Assembly: GCA_013398615.1 (NCBI GenBank) | Contig: VZSR01003803.1 | Coordinates: 4,846,050 to 4,910,049, forward strand | Direction of reading: 5' to 3' | Source of the DNA: Brachypodius melanocephalos | Lineage: Eukaryota; Chordata; Aves; Passeriformes; Pycnonotidae | Length of the DNA stretch: 64,000 nt | In this document: in pieces, positions 28,101-40,100 of the stretch | Layout: each line of letters starts with the position of its first letter | How positions within the stretch are numbered: the stretch's first letter is position 1 | Notes under the pieces: model-generated | The model's database searches: none | What the model was told of the DNA's origin: nothing | The model's input: the letters and a program-made list of their open reading frames with translations, nothing else | Made by a program: the position numbers and the translations under genes

Positions 28101-31100
28101 CCACTCCTAACACAAGCAGACACACAGCTCAACCCAGAAGCTCAGCACAATCTTTGGTGTTGGCATGTCTGCCTGCCATTGAATAGCTCGGTGATTAGAT
28201 CATTCACCCAGGGAGTGGAAGACCTTGGTTGCTGGTCCTTATGAGCCTGGACTGAGCCAAAGCTCTCTTTTTCCAGGAAACCATGCAGCTGGGATAGGGT
28301 CATTATAAATATTTCCTAATGAAACTGGTAGAAAAGAAATGCAGACCAGAGACTGGAATGAACACAAACAAGAGAGAATTTGACTGTAGCCCAAGAAGAA
28401 AGGGTGCTGGACTCTGGTCTAGCTTCTAAAATCTGCAAACATCTCTCCAGTGCCAAATGCACAAGTAAGCACCTGGCCAAGGGACTAGGAGTCTTGATAT
28501 TCCTGCAAGAGATCTGCACCACAGTCAGACAAGGCACACAGATCAAGTATGTTGCAAGTAGAAATCGGTTCATGTAGATAATTAATTCCATGCTTAGCAT
28601 ACATATTCACATATGCAATCACTGCAGCTGAAAAATGTAAAATGACTTTCCAATCTCACTGTATTCTACATAGTGGAAATGCAGAACAAATTTGCCCAAA
28701 AAGCAGCATAAATGTGTTAACCAGGCCCATCCAAGGAACAGAGAGAAGCAGAAGAGAAGTAGGAGAACAAGGTGCAAAGTTTAGATGATTGCATTCTCCA
28801 TCTAATACACAGGACTGAACCTTGCTGGCTTTACTACATGCTTTGTCCAGAGAAAGAAAGAAAATCCACAGGAATCCACATGATGGTGAGGTTTCAATGC
28901 ATGAAACAGGAGCTCTGTATAGATCACACAGTGGCATTGTATAACGCAAATATTCATATATTTAAATGATATGCTTAGAACCAAAATATGAAAGGAAAGC
29001 TGGCTCACCTCACCACGATAGTTTGCTGCATTTAGGGTCACAAATTCTTCACTGTAGTTCTCAGAGAAGTTAAGAGCATTCACCAGATGAGCAGCAACAT
29101 GTAAGACTAAAAAAACCCAAAAAATAGAGTAAAGCTGAGGATCTGTAAACAAGTGCTGGATGTTCCCTGTGGCCACCCAGATGCCAAGATATAATCGCAT
29201 CACCTGCATGAGAAATACCAGGGACTGAGGAATTCTTAATTATTTTTCGAGAGTAAATCAGCTTATAAATATTAATGACAGAAAGCTGTATGCATTTTAG
29301 GAACTTTTTACAACGCTACAGCAGTGATTTCTGTACTGCAATGCATCAGCTGAGAGACAATATTCAAAGGTGTCCAGCCAAGAATATTTCTTCTTTCCCA
29401 AACTGAGTAGTTGTCTCCACTGCTCCCTCCTCTGCAGGTAAGTGTGTAGTACCCTGCTCTTTCACTCAAATTCCTTAGGCACAATGAGGGTTCACTTGTA
29501 ATGGCAGATTTCGACCTGATCTCACACACCTGTCTTCTAAGAAACTGGCACTTTAAGGAAAGGCTTGACATTAGAATGTAAGCCCATGTGCTTAAAGCAA
29601 AAAATGAGCCAAAACCCACACACATTCGAGAAAGCATCTACAATTTAAGACGTGCAAGCACAGAGCAAGACTACCCCCAAATGTACTGCAGCAGAAAAAC
29701 CACAAACTACTGCATCAATGTGCTTCCAAAACATGCTGCTGCTCAGCACAGTAAGATCTCACCTGAAAAGATGCCTATTGTAACACCACACGTCACATGG
29801 AAAGTTTTGCTTTTATCTAGCAGCCTTCTGGTTTTCTTGCTGGCAACCTAGTAAGAGAAAAATTCAAGCAATCTCTTCCAAAACAAAGCAAGGAAAAAAG
29901 TACTAACAGCATCTGTGGTGATATAATAGCAACTTCAGTTTTCACTAGGTTTAACACCTTTGCAAGCATAGTACCTACATTTAAAAATTACTGGATTATG
30001 CCAAGGAGACAGTTTTGAGGACTTAATGAAGAAATTACACAGATGTCAAGAGTACATAATATATCTCCTGGCCCTTATACTTAGGAATTCCAGCACTAAT
30101 TGTGAAGGCATCACTGACTCTTTCATTAGCAAGATCAAAAGGAATGGTATATTTGCACACATATGTGCATCTACAGGCATCAAATCTTATAGGTATTGTC
30201 ACAGGATTAACAGAACTCACAGGCTCAATTTGCAAGCATCTTGCAAACACAAATGTTCCTCAAAAGCATTATTGATATTTCTGTAAAAGCAACTGGCAAA
30301 TCACAAAGAAGCTAAATCATTGGTTCCCCCATGATAACAAATGCATCACTTGGGCTATTTTTATAGAAAGTTCTGTCACCTCCAGTAGCACACTTGTGGT
30401 CATGCAGAGACAAAGTTGGGTTTATTCTGTTGAATTCTACCAGAAAGCACTTGAGAGGACACATATATCTTCAATATAAGAGTTTGGAAAGACAGGGAAG
30501 TCATCTGGTTACAGCTCCCCAGCAACTCTCCATCCTTCAAAAACCATTGAAAAAAACACCCTCTCAACAGGTCAAATCAAACCAGATAATGCCTGCTTAG
30601 GCTAAATGTCTGATACTTGCACCATGCAAGCTCACGGTGTAAGGACAAACAGGGATGTGACAGATTTTTTTTCTATTATTTTTATACTAAAGAGATACCA
30701 GGGCCCTCTCCTGAAGCGCTGCATTCTGAGGACAGTGCTCACCTTCTGGGATCCCCGCAGGAAGGCCAGGAGAACACGGCACATGGGCAGCAGGACCAGG
30801 CAGCAGTTGAGATTGAGGACAGACGCCGAAGCTCTGCTAATACACAATCCTAGCTGAACAAACATTGCAAGAGTTAGATTACAGGGAAAAAGGAATGGAA
30901 CGTGTGTCACTATGTCCTTCTTCTCTGCTGTGAAACCAAATGGTTCCCTTTCTCTCTGGGTCATCACAATAGTGGAGTGTCATGATGATGTATGGTACTG
31001 GAGAAACCACAGTACACACAGCATGCTGCCCTGTCGTCACAGGGAAGGAAACAGCTCCCATCTTTGCATCAAGAAGCTATTAAAAATTAATTTTGTCGAA

Positions 31101-34100
31101 AATAAATTACAACTTATTACTGAAAGAGCTAATGTCCTCATCAGTGCCCAAAGTCACACGGAACAAAAAACATCTGCGACAACAGTAAGTGTCCACTGAG
31201 AAATCACAGACATAACTAAATAAAAAAGAGCGATAAATACTATGACAACACTAGACAGCCACTCGAGCGTAAGGATTTTCTGCTAAGCCACAAAAAGATG
31301 TAAAAATATATTGATTCAGTCAAACTGCAATGGTCATAGTGTTTCAAGGACTGTTATAGAATTGTCACAAAACTCTTCATTCATCCACATTATGCAATGC
31401 TGTATTTGAACATAGAGAAAGAAGGTTTTCTTCAGTTTAACTGCTCAACAGCTGGGAACGGTAATGAAAGCTAATTTCACTAATGCTTTCACTGATATAT
31501 TTGGAACTTACATAATTAGAACAAAAACACTTGTCAAATAAATGAACAAAGCACACATTCATGTCATAAACCTGTATTTTTAATCTCATTATATTATCTC
31601 ATTCATTTATGATTTTAAAAAGTTAGCGAAATGCCATTGTTCCCCTAGTTATTAGGTTGAATTACCATTTTACTAGCTTATATAAAAGATGCTTTTAGAC
31701 TGTCAACAGATTTCTAGAATGATATTTCTACAGTGTTCTCAAAACCCCAAGTATTTCAACTCCTGAATAAATTAGTAAAAAAGTATTATCATATTAAAGA
31801 TAACACACATACTGCAGGAGCATGTGAATGAGTTGAACTGGTACAAATTATCTAATAAAAATTACTTAAGATTTATTACCTTTTCAAAATTAAACTCTAC
31901 GTATAAAAAACGAGCATGTTTTACTTTGTCAGACAAAAAAAAATTAATCTGTGAAACATCTACCATATTCTTATCTATGTTATCAAGAAGAAACAAAATT
32001 TACAGACCTATATTGGTGTCACAGAAATGGATGAATACATAAGCTACTTAAAAAAAACAGAATTACTGCCCTTCAGAGTATCTTTCAACATCTCAAGCAC
32101 AACAGTATGAAAGGGTTTCCAAACACCAGTACCATAAAACAACTGCCTGCTCTCACAGTTAGCAGCATCCATGTACCTCACTTGCTCTGCAGCACACCTG
32201 GGCACGGCACCAGGAGGCAAACAGAAGGTAAAGATGTTCCATCTACCTGAACAACCAAGCTCTGCACCTAAATCCTTCTTCTCTTCCATCTACTTTCCAT
32301 TATTTAGTTTGACCTAAGTGCTAGGGTCCTCCTCACCAGATCCCACCAGCTTCCACAGAACAGAGCAGCCACAAGGGCACTCTCTCTCAAAAGCTGCCCG
32401 TGAGAAATAGGAGCAATTACCCCACAAAATGTGCTCTGCCTTGCTCTCTACCATGTAAATGTGGGATCTTTAGCAAAAAAATCCCAGGAACAGATCATCT
32501 CCAACCTACTGACTGATAGCAAATAAGACTAAAATGAGCCATGTCACTTAGTTCTTTCCCACTCTCCAGATGTCCTCCACTATTTCTTCCAATGTACTGT
32601 TAGTCTTCTTTTTCCTTACATAAAACCTCCCTTGCTTCTATTTCATCTGTTACTTCACTCTCTGATCACTTGCACAATAAGAATTTTTTCTTGCTACTCT
32701 TTCCTCATAAGACATGTTCTTCAGACCTTAGGACATCCTCTCCTCCCTGCTCTGGACCACCCCAACTGGGGGAAATAAGCCTTGAACAGACAGGACATAA
32801 TGAAAAGAAAAATGTCTCTATAATGTACTGTTTGCATACACAACACTGTCTCTCTTTTCATCAAATCCTCTAAAGAGAAGCTAAAAATGAGCTATACATC
32901 TCATTGAAGCAATAACTTCAGAACCATGGTCATTAAAACATGTGACAATTTTTATTGGGGCTTACTGATGTGCTACGGTATAGCATGACTTGAAAAAACT
33001 CAAGAAGTGTGTAGAAATAATGTTATGCAAAACTCCAGAAGTAAACTGAGTCATTTTTGTAGCTGTTGACTAACATAGAAAATCTGAGAATGTGGTAGTA
33101 CCACTAATGAGCAGTTTGAAAATTTTAATAACTTCTGTTGTATGACCTATAGGATGCATCATTAGTTTCTCAAGAATTTGTGTTGTCTTTGAGTTTAAAC
33201 ATAAACTAGGCATGACATCAGTTACCCAAGACTTCCTTTACCAAGCATAACCATTTTTCTTGCAAAGCTTCAACAAAACAATAGTTTGGTCTAGAAGAGA
33301 GTCGATTCCACACTGTATAGTGTTAAATAAATGAAAAAACTCCTGTTGGAGTTCAAGAAGCATTTGGACAACACTCTCAGTCACATGGTGTGATTCTTGG
33401 GATGTCTTGCTCAGTGCCAGGAGTTGGACTGATGGGTCCCTTCCAGTTCAGCACATTCTGTGATTCTATGTAAAATGCCAAACAATTTAACAAGTATGAA
33501 TCACCAGTGATGTGTAGAAAAGGCTATCCTTTTAATCTTCCTTTGTTTTCCTCCACTATTTAAGAAATAGCAAATATTCATTCACAATGCAATTGCTATG
33601 GAGGAATGTCCTTACATTCATTATAATTTAATGCTATCAACACCAGTACATAGAAGAAAAAAGAAAAAAAAAGGAAAATAAAAAAGGAAGAGCGAGACCA
33701 GCAAACAACTACTTAAATATATACTGCACTTCCAGGGAAGTATGATCCAAATATTAAAATGTTGTTACCAATGGTTCATGTAAGGTTTTATTCTGAAGAA
33801 ATAAAGTTCAGCAATATTTTCTGCAACAAGCCCATGACTGATTTGCAAACAATGGTAAATACATTTAGAAATTCTTAGAATTAAAATTCATGCAAGAAGA
33901 AAAAGAGTTTAAGTTTGCTCTTAATATATATCCAAAAGCTAAAAATATTATTATGAAACTAATTCTTTCCAAATGGTTTCCAAGAGATCTCTTTCTTAAC
34001 TTCCTTTGCATTGCCTGGGAGGCATAGTAACAAATTAACACAATACATTGTTGGATTTTTAAACAATAGTAGAATAAAGGATGATTTTTTCTCCAAGGCA

Positions 34101-37100
34101 ACTCACTGGGTCTAGAAGGGAACACATACTCTTATTAAATAGTTAAAAATGAGAGAAATATAATCCTATTTTCTTCCTGAAGTTTTTACTGTCTTAAAAA
34201 CAATTGTTATTACATGTTACTAGCATGCAAAATGACATTTCAGACCACCTCCTTCCATAATCTGCCTACCTGGTATCTGATTTCATGGAGGGGCAAAGAA
34301 GCATAGAAAAACTAAAGGATTACTGGAGCTTACAGACTAAATCTGCGGCAAAAATAGTAGGGAACTGGACCATCCACAAATTCAAATCCTAAAAATTAGG
34401 TTAGATTTTTTTCCTCCAGACAAGTATAAAGGAATTAGCACCTTCTCCAAAGCAGCATAAAAGAGCTCCAGAATGTAAGTTCTCCAGTTATCCCTGCCTG
34501 ATGTACAGTCCCACAGAAATCCAGATGGACTCGTGGCTGTGCTCACACAACACACAAAGTAGGACAGAGAAGCGAAGAGTCAGTTCTCATATCCTGCTGT
34601 CAGCATGAATGAAAATGAGAAAAGGAGCTTCCTCTGATAGGAAAAGGAGCTCTCTTTGTTAGGCAAATGATTTCAGTATTAGACTGAGGGCTGAAGTACG
34701 TTACTGTGTATCCCAAAACTCCTCAAAGTTCATCAGTTACAAATACAGAGATGAATGTTACCTGCAACTGATGTGCACAGAAATCTGATATTTGACACAT
34801 GGTTGCAAAATGAAGATTTCAACAAATACTGTCCCATCTCACCCTTTAAGTCAGTCTTGTATCAAAAAATTGGCAGAATAATCCAAACCCTTCCACACCT
34901 GAGAGTGATGTGATCCTGTTTATCAAGACTTTGCTACCTACAAGCAACAACCCAAAACAGGTCATGGTGCAACAGAGACACCACACTTGATGATGTATCA
35001 GAGCCTTTCTTTAAATTTTTTCAATCTCTCTTGGTTCAGGGCATCTTGAAATGTTCTGGCAAGACTCACAAGCCATAAGCTGATCCGTAGACACAGGTCA
35101 CAGACCACCTCCCCAGATCCGTACTGGAGCAGCTAAAGTTAGTTTTTTCCCTAGGTGGAACAAACTGTTCTACACAACATGCATCCTCTTGAGCCAGCTT
35201 CCTTTTCTTCATGAACTACTTCTTTTGAGTAACAGAACACTGATAATCTAAGATGAAGGACTGAACTGTATGCACAGCAATAAATCCCCTTAGGCCTGTC
35301 AGATCTGGTTGGAGATCTAGCAACAAGAACACGAAGCAGCTGAAAGGAAGGAAAATGTGAGTGTAGGGGAAACCTACCAAAACATGTGAAAACTTCTACA
35401 AAAGTTTGGCTTGGTTTTGCTCCTGAAGAAGGAAGGTTTCAGAAGGGCTCTGTAAATCCCGATCTCACGTAAATATTTTAAGTAGTGCAATATTTTTTAA
35501 TATGTATGGGGTACCTTCCCTACACTGCTGAGAATCGGTATTCTCCCTGTTCACTTGTAACTCATCACACATGCATTCTTTGAAGGTTTTCCATCTCTTC
35601 TTGTCTACAAGTTTAGGTCATGTTCTCATTTTATATGCAGTGCCTTTGTGTAGGATGTACTCCTCCTGCTTAAATCAGTCATTCAAACTGAAGAAAGCAA
35701 CTAACTTAATCTTGAGTGCAGCAATAGCTTCCAACTTCTCTGATAATCTCCGAGCAAAGGATCAAGATACACGACTCCCTCCAATGCTAAGATGTGAGCG
35801 GTAAGCAGGTTGCAGTGTGGTTGCGTAATGATCGCTGAAAGTGGAATTTGCTCTCAATCAGTAAAATCTCTGTCCTTACAATAAACTAGCAAGGAGAGAC
35901 ATGAAAGTTACTGGAACACCTGAAATATAATAAAGTGAATAAAGGTGACAAATGCTATACACAGTACTGCACAAGGCAGTAAGAAGGCTGCAACCGTGCA
36001 GATAAAGTGAGGCAGCACTTTTTCTTTTCAGCCCTATTTTCAGTTACTCAGTCTTTTCCCAAAGAGACCCTTCTGACTATGTATTTTCTTCACTTTGGTC
36101 TGAAACCCAGAAGCTTGTCTCTTGCATTAACATTTGACTACATTACAGTTATTTGAGCAGGGACAAGAGAGGGAGTGGGGAAAGAGAGACCCTTCCTGCC
36201 ATGACAAAATGAGCTCAAAGCTCTCTCTGCTCACAGAGAACTCAAGCAAAAAGAAACAAGCACTTCATTCAATGCTGTTAAAGCAAGAGCTGACTTCTAA
36301 AAGGCCAGTACCAAATTTATGACTGATTTTTTTTTTAACAAATCGAACAATCGATAAAAATCGAACTTGTTGGATAAAAATACAGCCACGCTAGACTGAA
36401 GAGAGAAATCCTGAAACCCGTGAAGAAATTGATCTGGACAATTTCACTGACTGAGTGGACTAAATCTCCAACAATGAAGATTTTGGAGTCATTTAAGACT
36501 GTCTCTTTCTGTAACTCATGTCTACTACACATTATAGTACCTATCATGAACACTAATATGAGAATATTTCTTTCCTCTTTGCCAAACTCTTTTATAAGAA
36601 ATTCATGTCAATTGGGGATTTCTTCACAGTCTTCTCTTCTTTAAGCAATGTAAGACCACAAGTTAACATCTATCAAATCATAAAAAAAAAATATTCTTTA
36701 TCTGAATTGTGCTTTTGAACCAGTGTCAATGAACGCATTCATACAGTTAAGACCATAATCTGCAGTGTTGCAAGCAATTCAGTATCCAAAGGGATGGTTC
36801 ATCAAAGCAAAAGTACTGGAAAGAGATTTACGTCCACTAGGTTCTGATGAACTTTCACTGCAACCAATATGTAACCACAGAATTATTCTGGGTTGGAAGG
36901 GACCTCAGGATGTCTATGTTCAACATCAAACTCAGATTAAATTAGCTCACGGTTTTTTGCTCAATTTGAAAACTCTAAGGGAAAGATTGCACAGTGAAGA
37001 GTTCACCATCTCATCAGCAGTAGTCAAAATTAATGAAGCAGAGATATTTGAGACAAAATAGCACTAAGTTTCCTGGTACATAAAAGGTTAGTCAACCTCC

Positions 37101-40100
37101 TCCTTCCACATTACTGCCTTCTACTTATTTGTTCTCTTTGCACTTCCAGGACACTACTATGCTCTTAGTGCCTTTTTACAGGTGTAGAATTAGGACAATT
37201 GTCATCGAAAGACTGAGTAAGAGTTAGGTACATAAACAATTTTTAAATCCTGTCCTAAAGTATCTTGTTCAACATCAGAGAATGCAATTGGAAAAGAATA
37301 AATCTGAGTCTCATTCTTCTGTAGACAGCTGAAGGGAAGTACATCAGTGACCACTGAACGAAAGACCAGCCCCATTCTTTCTCCTTCTTCACATCAGAAA
37401 GAAAAGAGATGGCATGAAAGCATGACACAGTTGAATATACTCAGAATATTCAGCCCAAATCTCATGTCATATCACACTCTGATTTCCTACAGCAATGCTT
37501 CTTGTTCTCCATTCTGTTACCTGGTAAACAACAAAATTACCTGTGGTAAATCTTTCCATGCTGCAAGTGCAAAAGTTCTTAAGGTGATTATAGCCTATTG
37601 TAGCATACTAATAAAGAAAAAACAAAACAACTCCTTAGGAGATCTCACTGAATAAAACAGAAACTTTTTTTAATTCAAAAAGTGCCACTTTTTGGCAACT
37701 TTGCTAGCTGTCTGGAAAAAGGAATCAGTCATCACGGAAGTATCCATGAAGAAGTTCAATCTTTTGTTTTAAAGTTCAATTTAAAACAAAAATTATCAAC
37801 TCTTGAATTATAAATGAAGAATTTCATCTAAATCTCAATATCTTCAGACACCAAGAAATGGCACAGAGGCTCTGCAAACCAGTCACACGTGCACAGAACA
37901 GAGAGCAGAGTGGTTATGCAGATGGGCCATGGGTCAGTGGCTATACAATCAAATAGAGGAAAAGAAGAGGGGCAAAAATCCCTGTGGAACACAACTGCAG
38001 CTGTAGTATTGCCTGTGCCATCTCCTGAAGAAACACAATCGGGTTCAGTTTTCCCAACCCTTGCAAAATAATCTCTATGATTAATATGCATACACAGATC
38101 TAATGAAGAGAAGGGAGAAAGCTAACTTTGGGATCTACTGAGGACATTTAGATGAACTACAAAAAGTGAATTGCAAGTACACTTTACAGTCCTTAGTATT
38201 TTCAAAATGTTAAAATTAGTTTCATAAGGTTGACCAAAAGTCTTGTAGACTCAGCTCTTCATTTTAATCTTATTTTAGAAGTCCCTAAATTCTGTGGTAC
38301 TTTTTCCCACAGTGGCAGACAATTAAACAGACTTAAAAGCATGACCTCCTAGTTCTCATCTCCTGACCAAGCCAAAAAAATCTGTTGCCTGAGTCATCTC
38401 ACAGGTTCTGAACACACATTTAAGTGACTTTGCAAGTGTCTTCCACGTTGAAGTGTAAGAAAACCAAAAAAAATCCCAACCAGATGATGAGTTGGTATTA
38501 GGCAGACAAGTCATCTGAATTGAGAGAAACTTGCTGATTGATACCAGCTGAAAATTTGTCCAACATGTTACCCAAGAACATTTGCTTTACAAACAACCCA
38601 GTTTTTCTGCCAGGAACAAACACAGTTTTCAAATGGATATACTGGGCTGCAGAGCCACTAGAAATTAAGGTAAAATTAAACACACTTTTGTGTTTTTTCT
38701 GTCAAGAAAGTCACCACCATGAAGGATTTAATTTAATGACAATTCATTCCCTGCTTTTTTGCACTACCTTTGCTAAGATTCATTCTTGAACACATCTGAA
38801 TCAACGATAAGAAGAAAATAAAGGAGAAAATTGTATCAACTCAACTTATTTCCAAGAAAGATCACAAAACTTTATGGTATTGGCTAGTCATGACAATATC
38901 AGCCACGTGAAACTACATTCCCTGGATTTACCAAAAATAAACCCCAGAGGCTCTACAGCAGATTAGGACCTGCATCATCTATGTTTAAACCCATGTCAAC
39001 TTTCTATTGAAGTCCATTCCTGAATATGACACAGCGTTACCGAAGCATTGTGTTATTCAGCCACTTTTTCCCAGATTGCCAAATTCTGAGCAACCTGTGG
39101 GCATTTTCCAGAAAGATGTTAACTCTTAACCTGTGCCTTTTTAGACAAAAGTTTTTTCAAATGACTACAATGGGTAACTTCCCTAGGCAGACTGGTATCT
39201 CTCAGATCCAAAGAATTTTTTTGAGTTCATCTGTTGATGGCAGGTCTTGCCCTTGCTAAATCAAAATACCTGAATCTTCATTAAACCATCCAGAATCAAA
39301 CACCTTACTATTAGAAAACAAAACTAAATGCATATGCATTACACTGAATTTACAGAGAACAGAGTATTCATGAGAATGACAAAGACTGAAAAGAACTAAG
39401 ACTTATTAAAAGAAGTCCCTCAGTATTGTATATTACAATAACAGGATTGGAAAGAATTTGCCACCATGAGTCCATAGCTTGCTTAATGTGTTGATGACGA
39501 AAAGTGGAGCTCCAGCCATTTGTTGTGCATGTCTGTGTGTCCTGGGAGCCCGCCTGCTGCTGGGAACACCGGGAGGGGAGAGAGGAGGGAAAAGAATAGC
39601 TGTCCCACACTTGACTGGCTTTTTTTCTTCTCAATACTGTTCACTTCCTACTCCTAAATGACTGTCAGAAGTATCCCAGTAATTTCTTACTTGATCTTTC
39701 CCCACCTCGAAAAGTTAACAGGCAGTTTGTGTCATCTTTGACTAGCAAATGCATTCTGCCCCTTATCCCATCCTCGAGCATCCCAATTTCCAGGGCAAAA
39801 AGTACTGTCCAGGTCACTCACCCCTAACATCTGATGCAAATAATAATACTGTAGCCCTTCATTATAAAGCAGGAAGGTTTTCCCGAAGAGCCAGACATTG
39901 AGGGACAGCCAAAAAAACTGAAATGAAACAAAAACAAGAGATTGTAAGTGAAAGTTACATGCGCAAACTTTTCAGTGTTCATTTCATTCATAAAACTCAT
40001 AGGTCTTGTAGTTTCACAAACATATGTAAATGCGATGGGAAAGCAAACTTCATGCACATAGTATGTTTTAAAGCATTAAAAGGAAGTGCCCCTATGTGGG

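Larger units (their letters stand above)
30854..39821 (-). other. NOX4 intron 2 (9 kb)
   Basis: The longest complete intron here. It holds two CR1 3' ends (33338, 36873), an A-rich tract (33656-33690) and a perfect 12-bp-arm hairpin (37762-37791). I see no exon of NOX4 or of another gene. The short ORFs have no recognisable homology. Confidence 0.85.
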
